Positions 6,526 to 13,765 of a stretch of 25,565 bases of DNA are shown here, piece by piece. The notes under the pieces are model-generated. The model made no database searches. It worked only from the letters and a program-made list of their open reading frames with translations, and was not told where the DNA came from. Location: assembly GCF_043951865.1 (NCBI RefSeq), contig NZ_JBINJF010000043.1:1-25565 (forward strand). The letters are read 5' to 3'. Position 1 is the stretch's first letter. Each line of letters starts with the position of its first letter. This DNA is from JAMQKA01 sp043951865 (GTDB taxonomy: Bacteria > Bacteroidota > Rhodothermia > Balneolales > Balneolaceae). The translations under genes and the position numbers were made by a program.

Positions 6526-8694
6526 ATGAAATCAATAGTCTTTTTAAGAGGTCCGGCGGCGTTGCTGTTAATATTATTTTTAATGGGTGGATTAAGTGCA
6601 TGTGATTCCGGTGACGAATCGATCCAGGTTGGCAACGATGACATTAGTGGCGTGGTTACCGGCCCTGAAGGTCCGGAGGCGGGGGTCTGGGTTATTACCG
6701 AAACGTATGATCTGCCCACCCGGTATGCTAAAATTGTGGTTACCGATGAAGAGGGGCGATACCTGGTGCCTGATCTTCCGGAAGCAAATTATAGTGTCTG
6801 GGTACGCGGCTACGGCCTGGTGGATTCTCCGAAAGAGGAGACCACGCCTGGGACCGTCTTGGATTTGTCGGCGGTGGAAGCGCCCAGTGCGAGTGCAGCA
6901 GCTGAGTACTATCCGGGCGGCTACTGGTTTTCGCTAATCGATGTGCCGGGTAAAAATGAATTCCCAGGTACCGGATCAGACGGGAACGGAATTTCACCTG
7001 ACATCAAAACACAGGCCGATTTTCTGAGAAATATAAAATCGGGAAATTGTATGGCCTGCCATCAACTTGGCAGCATAGGAACACGGAAGTTCCACGATTC
7101 TTTTGATCTTGATAGCTTTGCTACCTCGGAAGATGCGTGGGAGCGCCGTGTTCAATCCGGGCAGGCCGGTGGCAGCATGATTTCGAGTATCCACCGCATG
7201 GGCCGGGAGGGCGTGCTGGAAATGTTTGCCGACTGGACCGATAAGATAGCAGAAGGTGCGGTACCACCTGAGCCGCCTCGGCCACAGGGATTGGAGCGAA
7301 ACGTAGTCATTACGCAGTGGGACTGGGCGGACCCCAAGGCCTACCTGCACGATCTGGTTTCAACCGACCGGCGGGATCCGACCGTCAATGCCAATGGTCC
7401 TGTCTATGGCGCCCTGGAACTTAGTGCCGATTATCTGCCCGTCCTCGATCCCATACAACACGATTCAAGCCGTGTTCCGTTGACAGTACGTGATCCGGAT
7501 ACGCAGCCGGCCGCTGCACAATCAATGCCACAGCCTTCTCCCTATTGGGGGACTGAACTTATATGGGACAGCAAAGCGAATGTGCATAATCCCATGCTTG
7601 ACGGGCAGGGACGGGTCTGGATCACGGCTACCGTACGTCCACCCGAAAATCCAGGTTTTTGCAGGGAAGGATCTGATCACCCGTCAGCCCAAGTATTTCC
7701 TGTAGATCGTGCCTACCGCCACCTTGGGGTCTATAATCCGGAAACAGAGGAATATACCCATATCAGCACATGCTTCAGTACGCACCACCTGATGTTTGCC
7801 GAAGACAACAACAATACCCTGTGGACGAGTGGCGGTGGAGCAGTTGTGGGATGGCTGAACACCAGGATGTTCGATGAAACCGGCGATGACCAAGCCTCCC
7901 AAGGCTGGACTCCGCTCATCCTCGATACCAACGGGAACGGCCAACGGGATGAGTATATAGAGCCGGGAGAACCTGTCGATCCGACTATGGACAAGCGTAT
8001 TACGAATGGGCTATATGCAGTGGCCCCGGCTCCGGATGGTTCGGTCTGGGGATCATCGTTGGGCTATCCCGGCGCCGTCGTCCGTCTTGAGCCGGGATCA
8101 GATCCGTCGACGACAGCATTGACAGAACTTTATGAACTCCCGCTGGATGAGAACGGTGAACCGGTTGAAGGATTCTCGCCGCGTGGAATGGACATTGATC
8201 GAAACGGGGTAGCCTGGGTTGCATTAGCCAGCGGACACCTTGCCAGCTTTGACCGGCGAAAATGCGAAGAGCCGCTCAACGGACCGGAAGCAACCGGTCA
8301 GCATTGCCCCGAGGGATGGACATTTTATACAGAGCCCCTGCCCCAGCTTAATGGTGTGACAGATTCGGGCAGTGCCGAATCCAGCTATTACACGTGGGTG
8401 GATCAGTTCAATACACTGGGACTGGGTGAAAATGTACCTATTAATACAGGGAATGAATCAGAAGGACTCCTGGTACTTAATAATGGAGAGTGGGTAGTAT
8501 TGCGCGTTCCCTATCCCCTAGGTTTCTATACAAAATGGATGGATGGGCGAATTGATGATCCGGATGCCGGCTGGAAAGGACGAGGGGTGTGGGCGACAGT
8601 CAGTACCCGGGCCCCTTTTCACATGGAAGGCGGTAAAGGGACGACAAGCAAGGTCTACAAGTTTCAGCTTCGCCCAGATCCCCTTGCGCAATAA
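6526..8694 (+). CDS. Secreted c-type haem lipoprotein with regulatory-like N-domain and propeller-like repeats
   Basis: This 722-aa protein starts with a lipoprotein signal peptide (hydrophobic core 10-22, lipobox LSAC, lipidated C26). Residues about 38-115 look like a carboxypeptidase-regulatory/Ig-like β-domain (DISGVVTGPEGPEAGVWV then DEEGRYLVPDLPEANYSVWV). One c-type haem motif follows, CMACH (C175, C178, H179). Residues 340-715 contain several motifs of the form DGQGRVWITA, NNNTLWTSGGG, PDGSVWGSS and RNGVAWVALASG, the spacing of a β-propeller of the Vgb/streptogramin-lyase type. It is probably anchored in the outer membrane or periplasm and exchanges electrons through a single haem; substrate unknown. 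It stands alone, with no oxidase or dehydrogenase gene beside it. GC-richer than the island to its left. Confidence 0.75.
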   Translation: MKSIVFLRGPAALLLILFLMGGLSACDSGDESIQVGNDDISGVVTGPEGPEAGVWVITETYDLPTRYAKIVVTDEEGRYLVPDLPEANYSVWVRGYGLVDSPKEETTPGTVLDLSAVEAPSASAAAEYYPGGYWFSLIDVPGKNEFPGTGSDGNGISPDIKTQADFLRNIKSGNCMACHQLGSIGTRKFHDSFDLDSFATSEDAWERRVQSGQAGGSMISSIHRMGREGVLEMFADWTDKIAEGAVPPEPPRPQGLERNVVITQWDWADPKAYLHDLVSTDRRDPTVNANGPVYGALELSADYLPVLDPIQHDSSRVPLTVRDPDTQPAAAQSMPQPSPYWGTELIWDSKANVHNPMLDGQGRVWITATVRPPENPGFCREGSDHPSAQVFPVDRAYRHLGVYNPETEEYTHISTCFSTHHLMFAEDNNNTLWTSGGGAVVGWLNTRMFDETGDDQASQGWTPLILDTNGNGQRDEYIEPGEPVDPTMDKRITNGLYAVAPAPDGSVWGSSLGYPGAVVRLEPGSDPSTTALTELYELPLDENGEPVEGFSPRGMDIDRNGVAWVALASGHLASFDRRKCEEPLNGPEATGQHCPEGWTFYTEPLPQLNGVTDSGSAESSYYTWVDQFNTLGLGENVPINTGNESEGLLVLNNGEWVVLRVPYPLGFYTKWMDGRIDDPDAGWKGRGVWATVSTRAPFHMEGGKGTTSKVYKFQLRPDPLAQ

Positions 8695-8827
8695 TAGTGA
8701 AGTGCAGTTGATGCAAGCTATGACTATATAGCAATCATCGGGAGGGAATGATAAGGCCTGATTACAGACCATCTACTCTGGATATAACCTGCTTATCAGT
8801 AAACTCATAAAACCAAGTTAACTCATT

Positions 8828-8845
8828 AGGGCTTTGCAAAGCCCT
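8828..8845. terminator. Perfect 18-bp palindrome, possible terminator hairpin
   Basis: AGGGCTTTGCAAAGCCCT is fully self-complementary and would form a 7-bp stem with a TGCA loop. It lies 134 bp after the haem lipoprotein gene. The bases after it are only moderately T-rich (CTCATCCAAATTTATTTT), so termination is plausible but not strong. Confidence 0.4.
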
Positions 8846-8934
8846 CTCATCCAAATTTATTTTATAAAGCTGGAAATTCAGATCATTTTTAAGCAAATTG
8901 AATATATAAATGATAATTAAAGGAGGGATAAGTT

Positions 8935-9084
8935 ATGTGTAAACGAGATGAGTGTCCTGAATGCGGTGCTACTGCCTTGGAAGCTTGTCATAAAGAGCCT
9001 GAAAAGGATTACTGTGCAAGAGAAGTTGTTGAATGTCCCCAATGCGGTGCAACCACGGAGGAGCCTTGCCTTGAAGAGGCTTGA
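8935..9084 (+). CDS. 49-aa tandem zinc-ribbon protein
   Basis: ATG 8935 to TGA 9082-9084, with a strong Shine-Dalgarno AGGAGGG at 8921-8927, 7 nt before the start. The 49-residue product holds two copies of one Cys motif: ECPECGATALEACHKE (6-21) and ECPQCGATTEEPCLEE (33-48), each C-P-x-C-G-A-T-x4-C. The second copy is close to the short zinc-finger type 'CPxCGAxxxxPC' found in small phage and actinobacterial proteins. A lone Cys (C27) and a His (H19) may add ligands. It is probably a small Zn-binding or nucleic-acid-binding protein, function unknown. It is missed by length-limited gene callers. Upstream TATATAAA (about 8902-8909) may serve as a -10 box. Confidence 0.7.
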   Translation: MCKRDECPECGATALEACHKEPEKDYCAREVVECPQCGATTEEPCLEEA

Positions 9085-9117
9085 TCTTAGCTAACTTATG
9101 ATTAATGAATTCGGAAT

Positions 9118-9296
9118 TCAGCTTATGTCCCCTCTTCTTTTAGTCGCTGTGGACTTGAGGAAGCTGTTTGCCTCCCAAGCATTATTTACAGCTGCTCGTA
9201 CTTGGTTTATTATTCCATCATCTCACCGGATAAATCATTCCTCCAATTCATAAGCTCTGGAATATGTAGATAAACGCTCATCATTCTGACCAGCAT
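9118..9296 (-). pseudogene. Possible small gene with a frameshift
   Basis: On the minus strand an ATG (9294-9296) follows a strong purine-rich ribosome binding site (GGAGGGGAGG) by about 9 nt. The first frame gives MLVRMMSVYLHIPELMNW then RNDLSGEMME before a TAA. Shifting by one base just before that stop continues DGIINQVRAAVNNAWEAN then SFLKSTATKRRGDIS to a TGA at 9118-9120. Both halves look protein-like. It is either a ~60-aa gene broken by one indel or a real 28-aa peptide. No family recognised. Confidence 0.3.
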
Positions 9297-9460
9297 TTTA
9301 ACTTTCCTCCCCTCCCTTTAGTGCCCATTAACATCTTGGGATACCTCCCGTTTTTTTCTATCGCTGGAAATAAATTGGATATCGAGCCATAAACTGCTAA
9401 AATTCTGGTGTGATTCTGTTTCGCGAAAAGTTGTACTCTTAATTCATGAGGGAGGTAGAT

Positions 9461-10582
9461 ATGGCGACATCACTAAGAGCAGAAGTTGAAAGGCTGCTGG
9501 ATGAGGCGGGGATTCGCATCAACGGACCGGAGCCCTGGGATATGCAGATCAACAATGACAAGCTATTGGACCGGATCATGAAGGAAGGCTCGATAGGGCT
9601 GGGTGAGGCCTACATGGATGGCTGGTGGGAGGCCGACCAGCTGGATGAATTTTCGAACCGTATTTTACAAGCCGAGCTTGACCGTCATTTTACCGGAACC
9701 CTGTCCAAAATCCTCAAGAATGTCACCTCACTGTTCCGTAATCACCAAAACAGCAAAAAAGCCTATGAGGTTGGAGAACGCCACTACGACGTAGGCAATG
9801 ACCTCTACCAGGTGATGCTGGACCCGCGAATGGTCTACACCTGTGGTTACTGGGACGGGGTGGACAGGCTGGCCGAGGCGCAGGAAAACAAGCTGGACCA
9901 TGTATGCCGCATCCTGGACCTGCAGCCCGGCGACAGGATACTGGATATCGGGTGCGGCTGGGGCAGCTTTGCACAGTTTGCCGCCGAGAAATACGAGGCG
10001 GAAGTGGTCGGGATTACGATCTCAAAGAAGCAGGCGGAGCTGGCGCGCGAGCGGTGCCAAGGATTGCCTATTGAAATTCGCCTGCAGGATTACCGCGAAG
10101 TGGACGAGAAGTTTGACCACATTATCTCGCTTGGGATGTTTGAGCATGTGGGCCCCAAGAATTACCGGACCTACTTCCAGGTGGTTGACCGCTGCCTGGA
10201 CGAAGAGGGCATTTTCGTACTTCATACCATCGGGGCGAACCACTCGAACCGACGGACCGACCCCTGGACGGAGAAGTACATTTTCCCCAATTCCAGGATC
10301 CCCTCGATCCGGCATATCGGGCTGGCTATTGAGCATCTTTTTGTAATGGAGGACTTGAGCAATCACGGTCCCGACTACGACAAAACACTGATGGCCTGGC
10401 ACCAAAATTTCAGCAAGGGCTGGGACCGGATCAAGGACCAGTACTCGGAACGCTTCCGGAGGATGTGGGACTACTACCTGCTGATGGCAGCGGGCGGCTT
10501 CCGAGCACGCAAAAACAACCAGTGGCAGATTATATTGACCAAGAAGGGGCGCCGGGGACGGGTTAGAATTCCTGCCTTGTAA
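9461..10582 (+). CDS. cfa: Cyclopropane-fatty-acyl-phospholipid synthase
   Basis: This SAM-dependent enzyme, 373 aa from ATG 9461, adds a methylene bridge to cis double bonds of membrane phospholipid acyl chains. The N-terminal lipid-binding part includes GSIGLGEAYMDGWWEADQLD. HYDVGNDLY marks the start of the methyltransferase domain. SAM motif I is LDIGCGWGSFAQFAA, and the active-site region GMFEHVGPKNY is followed by TEKYIFPNSRIPS, all standard for Cfa. Length matches E. coli Cfa (382 aa). I prefer ATG 9461 over ATG 9446 because GGAGGT (9451-9456) lies between them as a ribosome binding site, giving a start of MATSLRAEVERLL. The gene is single, with no obvious operon partner. Confidence 0.93.
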   Translation: MATSLRAEVERLLDEAGIRINGPEPWDMQINNDKLLDRIMKEGSIGLGEAYMDGWWEADQLDEFSNRILQAELDRHFTGTLSKILKNVTSLFRNHQNSKKAYEVGERHYDVGNDLYQVMLDPRMVYTCGYWDGVDRLAEAQENKLDHVCRILDLQPGDRILDIGCGWGSFAQFAAEKYEAEVVGITISKKQAELARERCQGLPIEIRLQDYREVDEKFDHIISLGMFEHVGPKNYRTYFQVVDRCLDEEGIFVLHTIGANHSNRRTDPWTEKYIFPNSRIPSIRHIGLAIEHLFVMEDLSNHGPDYDKTLMAWHQNFSKGWDRIKDQYSERFRRMWDYYLLMAAGGFRARKNNQWQIILTKKGRRGRVRIPAL

Positions 10583-10766
10583 TGTTCTCTGGATTCGACG
10601 AAAGATGAATCGAGGTGGCGATCTGCTCGTCCGTTTTCAGCTCAGCCTTAGGGAAATTGCCACAGAACTGCCCGGGATGATGCTGGACTAGCGGGTAAAC
10701 CCATGTTCTTCCCAAAGTGACTAGTCCAAATTCGCTTTGGTTGTATTTTGATGTATTGTTTTCCGT

Positions 10767-11492
10767 TTAAACGGGCTGTTCAAGGAGTTCGACAAATTTA
10801 TCAGCACTTATGATAGGTGCAAAAATGTTATTTATACGTTCCATGGCAGCGGCCTCATGTTCTGGTTTTTCACAACCAGTGGCATCGCCAATAACAATGG
10901 GTAAATATCCGTGGTCACGGGCCAAACGAGTATTTCCCTCTATGCACCAGTCCAGGTGAAGGCCTGTAAATATGATAACTTCAACATCCTTCCTGGATAA
11001 TTCCACAGGAAGCGGAGTACCGACAAAAGCCGTCTGCAAGGCCCGTTCCCGGAAGTGATTGTCATTGGGGGCCACTAACTCCTGCAGTTCATCGGGAAGT
11101 TCATTATCCCATTTTCTTTTTTCCTCTGTCACATCCAGGTCTTCCGTCCATGTCTCATACTGTACCTCATCAAAGATATTTTTGGGATAGTCATCGCGGT
11201 ATATATCGTAGCCGATCCAGTTAAATGAGACAAAGTTATCCGCTTTTCTTGTTGCTTTTACCACTTTTATCGTGGCGGGAAGACTTCCCCGCGACCGGTG
11301 ATTTTCATGTCCCAAGGCTCCCTCTTCTTCATAGAGGCATTTATTCTGGCTAACAGAAACAAAAGCAGCCTTTCTTTTAAGAATTTCCGCTAAATTTAGC
11401 TTTTCCCATTGGGGAGCAAGCTCGGGGATGGCATGAATACCTCCCTTATGCTTGGCAACATCTGTATCTTCCTTCAATCCAACATTTTCCAT
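10767..11492 (-). CDS. Isochorismatase-like cysteine hydrolase family protein with altered active site
   Basis: This 241-aa protein starts at ATG 11490-11492. The C-terminal half has the clear family block VEVIIFTGLHLDWCIEGNTR then LARDHGYLPIVIGDATG, with the nucleophile Cys at about C183, and earlier ELVAPNDNHFRERALQTAFVGTPL. In typical members the catalytic triad is Asp (hhhDxQ), Lys (K near 'saF.gT.L') and Cys. Here the N-terminal strand reads AFVSVSQNKC, so the Asp position appears to be Val. The Lys position appears to be Arg (RERALQTAF). It may hydrolyse an unusual substrate, or only bind. The open frame extends upstream to a TTG at 11555, but that runs into a terminator stem, so the ATG is preferred. 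Confidence 0.72.
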   Translation of the reverse strand: MENVGLKEDTDVAKHKGGIHAIPELAPQWEKLNLAEILKRKAAFVSVSQNKCLYEEEGALGHENHRSRGSLPATIKVVKATRKADNFVSFNWIGYDIYRDDYPKNIFDEVQYETWTEDLDVTEEKRKWDNELPDELQELVAPNDNHFRERALQTAFVGTPLPVELSRKDVEVIIFTGLHLDWCIEGNTRLARDHGYLPIVIGDATGCEKPEHEAAAMERINNIFAPIISADKFVELLEQPV

Positions 11493-11555
11493 TATATGTA
11501 TCTCCGTTTTATTGTTAACATTTTTTTGTAGATCCGTCGGAATCCTATAAAACAA

Positions 11556-11590
11556 AAAAGCCCACTCACCTGATTGATGAGTGGGCTTTT
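11556..11590 (-). terminator. Strong intrinsic terminator, better on the minus strand
   Basis: AAAAGCCCACTCA (11556-11568) and TGAGTGGGCTTTT (11578-11590) form a perfect 13-bp stem with a 9-nt loop. On the minus strand it is followed by TTGTTTTAT, a proper U-tract; on the plus strand only the stem's own T-run follows. It lies 64 bp before the isochorismatase-like gene on the same strand. It insulates that gene from minus-strand transcription or acts as a leader attenuator. Confidence 0.8.
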
Positions 11591-11647
11591 AGCTCGTTCG
11601 TCTAAATTGTCATTTTCCTTTGAGCAAAATCAAGCAGTAGCTACTCA

Positions 11648-11705
11648 TCCAACAGGTATAATACATGATACCCGGACAACAACACTCGCACATACACCTG
11701 TTGGA
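11648..11705. repeat. Long-loop inverted repeat
   Basis: TCCAACAGGT and its exact reverse complement ACCTGTTGGA flank a 38-nt loop. It could fold as RNA or mark the ends of a tiny deleted element. No gene is associated with it. Confidence 0.4.
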
Positions 11706-11794
11706 ACGGTAGTTCTTCATTACTTTTAGATAATAGCTGGCTTGAAATTTGAAATTAAATATACCAATCATACCACTAACACCCCAAATATGAA

Positions 11795-11813
11795 TTACTT
11801 CATCATGAAGTAA
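11795..11813. repeat. 19-bp palindrome (operator-like)
   Basis: TTACTTCAT-C-ATGAAGTAA has two perfect 9-bp arms around one base. Such symmetry is typical of a dimeric repressor site, but no live gene sits next to it. Confidence 0.4.
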
Positions 11814-12012
11814 GAACTTAAGCCCCCCCTTGGGGTACACCAATATCGCTGATGAAAAGTGGCACAATATGACCGAAATAGCCAGGTGGGGATGCTGCTG
11901 GATTAGTAGGGCGACTTAAACAATCCCTGCTCGTTGGATGCTCACAACATTCTTGTATTGAATCGATAATAAGTGGAGAGAGGTATGATTGAGGATATGG
12001 ATGAAAAATATT

Positions 12013-12447
12013 ATGGCATTACCACCTACTAATATCGAAGAAGTTGCCCGAAGAACAACTTTCAACAAATAGACGGTCCGTTACTACGAGGAAAGAGACC
12101 TTATTCCCACACCTGATCGCAAGTGGACGGGCTACCGCATTTTCACCCAACGACATGTTGATCAGATTAAATTCATAAAACGCGCACAGGAGCTTGGTTT
12201 TACCCCAGTGAAATTAAAGAATTGTTAGAATATACGCCTATATGAGCTGACTTCCTGATCAGAAATCAAGGAAGAGGCCCGGCAAAAATATCAAGACGTC
12301 ACTCAGAAGATTAAGGACCTGCGCCAAATATAAGACACGTTTGTTGATCTCATCGATTCCTACTCAGAAGGTGGACCTATTGATGATTGTCCAATACTCA
12401 ATGCACTGGAAGGCAAAAATGAAACCGGCCCGGAACTACGACAATGA
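12013..12447 (+). pseudogene. merR: Decayed MerR-family metal regulator
   Basis: From ATG 12013 the frame reads MALPPTNIEEVARRTTFNK, a TAG at 12070-12072, then TVRYYEERDLIPTP and GYRIFTQRHVDQIKFIKRAQELGF. This is the MerR helix-turn-helix and wing. A frameshift near 12203-12210 leads to SEIKELLEYTPI and a TGA. The dimerisation helix EIKEEARQKYQDVTQKIKDLRQ follows, then another stop (TAA), then TFVDLIDSYSEGGPIDDCPILNAL. The total of about 145 codons equals MerR's length, and the DCPI.NAL tail is mercury-MerR-like. The metal-binding Cys expected at the DSYSEGG site appears to be Tyr. Three in-frame stops and a frameshift mean it is dead. Downstream scraps support a former mercury-resistance locus. 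Confidence 0.75.
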
Positions 12448-12466
12448 GCAATGCGAACCACGAAAT

Positions 12467-12550
12467 AATGCTTCACTTCAGTCAACAATCACTTATCCGA
12501 AATGTGGCCATCAGTTGAACAGCCAATTGGCCTCATTTTTGGAATTTTAA
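12467..12550 (+). pseudogene. Fragment of a GDCCVxC-type metal-associated protein
   Basis: The frame gives NNASLQSTITYPKCGHQ, then diverges to a TAA at 12548-12550. Small Cys-rich proteins found beside mer genes begin 'LxSTITCPxCGHxK'; the first Cys here is Tyr, and the Cys-rich remainder is absent. It follows the merR remnant by 20 bp, the expected neighbour order in some Bacteroidota mer loci. Identification rests on about 13 residues. Confidence 0.4.
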
Positions 12551-12564
12551 TCAGTCTGTATTTT

Positions 12565-12871
12565 TTAACTAGACTCTTTTTTATCGGAATGGGTTCTAAG
12601 GCTGAATACCACCCAAAAAAATATAAAAACCAAACCCACGATGAGTATTAATCCGTCAAAACGGTTGATTACTTGGTCTATGCTAAGAAAAAAGACTAAA
12701 ACAGAAACGAAGATCATTAGAGGTACATCAAAACGAATAATCTGTTGAGAAACGGATAGTGGTACAATGAGTGCTGAAAGACCTAAAATAAAAAGGACAT
12801 TAAAAATAGTATTCCCAATAACATTCCCAACGCTATATTAGCCTCTTCTGATAGAATCACTTCTGGTACCG
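12565..12871 (-). pseudogene. C-terminal remnant of a CaCA-family sodium/calcium antiporter
   Basis: The minus strand reads LTVPEVILSEEANIA, then after a one-base frameshift near 12836 VGNVIGNTIFNVLFILGLSAL and IVPLSVSQQIIRFDVPLMIF, two further hydrophobic segments and a TAA at 12565-12567. The 'PE..' and 'GN.IG..IFN.LF.LG' motifs are the second α-repeat of the K+-dependent Na+/Ca2+ exchanger family. The whole first half is missing, and the remnant begins right at the stop codon of the S24 repressor gene. That points to a deletion or insertion junction at about 12872. Confidence 0.7.
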
Positions 12872-13561
12872 TTAAACGGGAGAGCCAATCCAGATAATTC
12901 GTCCGAGAATTTCGAAATTGGTTTCATTATCAAGATCAATGAAAATGGGATCAAACTTGTCATTCATGGTAGTCAGCTTGATTTTATTGTTGGGCAGGCG
13001 CTGGACAAGCTTCATTCGGATAACATCGTCGATGCGGACGATGAAAATGCCGTCGATGGTTGGGTTGGCTTCCCGCCTGTTGACCAGCACCAGACTGCCG
13101 GGCTTGACTTCTGGGGCCATGGAATCGCATTGAACGCGGATAGCTATGTACTCTTCTGGATACGTGTCAAATACAGACTCCAAAAAATAATTACCCAAAG
13201 GAAGGGTGCTGGGTGGGGATTCCCACTTATCAGCCGCCAATGAGCCCTCGGAATCGTTTTTCCGGGGTTTCATAAAATAGAGAGGCACTGCAGTAAAGTC
13301 GGGTATATTGTCAATTTGTTCTTTTTCCAGTTCTAAATTAAGAATAGGTCCCACACCCGAGAACAGCCACTCTATGTTAATTTTATTCTCACTTTTGAGA
13401 AGCTCAGTTAAAAAACCAATGTCGGGATTAGTTTCTCCATTTCGATATCGGTAGTAGGTTGCTCGACTGCATTTCCCCATTTTAGCCATTTCAATCGGGG
13501 TTTTTCCCAATACTTCTTCAATTTTCTTGAGACGCTTGGCAAATATTTTACTCGCAACCAT
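12872..13561 (-). CDS. HTH and S24-peptidase (LexA/CI-like) repressor
   Basis: This 229-aa protein has an N-terminal helix-turn-helix (residues about 6-70). GKTPIEMAKMGKCSRATYYR and YRNGETNPDIGFLTELLK resemble phage-repressor DNA-binding domains. A linker (about 75-120) follows, then an S24 peptidase/dimerisation domain. The catalytic Ser is in VQCDSMAPEVKPG (S147) and the Lys in RIDDVIRMKLVQ (K184), so the self-cleavage dyad is intact. Members are cleaved after DNA damage or act as stress-responsive repressors. The gene is divergent from the large histidine kinase, with a 17-bp inverted repeat between them. It is probably self-regulating and may control the kinase. It could be a stranded prophage repressor, though no phage genes are near. 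Confidence 0.85.
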   Translation of the reverse strand: MVASKIFAKRLKKIEEVLGKTPIEMAKMGKCSRATYYRYRNGETNPDIGFLTELLKSENKINIEWLFSGVGPILNLELEKEQIDNIPDFTAVPLYFMKPRKNDSEGSLAADKWESPPSTLPLGNYFLESVFDTYPEEYIAIRVQCDSMAPEVKPGSLVLVNRREANPTIDGIFIVRIDDVIRMKLVQRLPNNKIKLTTMNDKFDPIFIDLDNETNFEILGRIIWIGSPV

Positions 13562-13650
13562 TTTTTTCTCCTAGATAAATCTTGTTTTTGAGATTCGGTA
13601 ATACTATTGTTAAATTTTGCAAGAAATTTACTTTTCTCCGTGGTAACAGG

Positions 13651-13667
13651 ATGATTAGTGTAATCAT
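13651..13667. promoter_or_regulatory. Inverted-repeat operator between the repressor and kinase genes
   Basis: ATGATTA-GTG-TAATCAT: two perfect 7-bp arms around 3 bp. It is 90 bp from the repressor start (minus) and 98 bp from the kinase start (plus). The size and symmetry suit a dimeric helix-turn-helix repressor such as the S24 protein beside it; binding is inferred. Confidence 0.5.
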
Positions 13668-13765
13668 TCTTTGAAATTTTATCATCAATTACTTGTTGCT
13701 GGCTGTTAAAAAAGCTTTAGGGGTTATTTTTTTAGATTACGAATATCAAACGTACCGGGGAACAG

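Larger units (their letters stand above)
11591..12012. other. Gene-free stretch with several inverted repeats
   Basis: I find no convincing gene here. A minus-strand frame (11867-11610) encodes an odd Cys-rich 85-residue product with no family resemblance. Visible structure: TCCAACAGGT (11648-11657) against ACCTGTTGGA (11696-11705), and the near-perfect palindrome TTACTTCATCATGAAGTAA (11795-11813). A run of seven Cs followed by TTGGGG is at about 11824-11835. Together with the decayed genes to the right this looks like a degenerating mobile or metal-resistance segment. Confidence 0.4.

Noticed and set aside
9446..9460. Earlier ATG of the cyclopropane synthase gene
   Set aside because: It would place the ribosome binding site GGAGGT inside the coding region; ATG 9461 is better.
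11493..11555. N-terminal extension of the isochorismatase-like protein from a TTG
   Set aside because: The TTG falls in the U-tract of the terminator hairpin, and the extra residues do not look like the family; ATG 11490-11492 fits.
11610..11867. 85-aa Cys-rich minus-strand ORF just before the terminator
   Set aside because: Attractive position, but composition is odd (CMCECCCPG), with no RBS and no recognisable fold; more likely non-coding.
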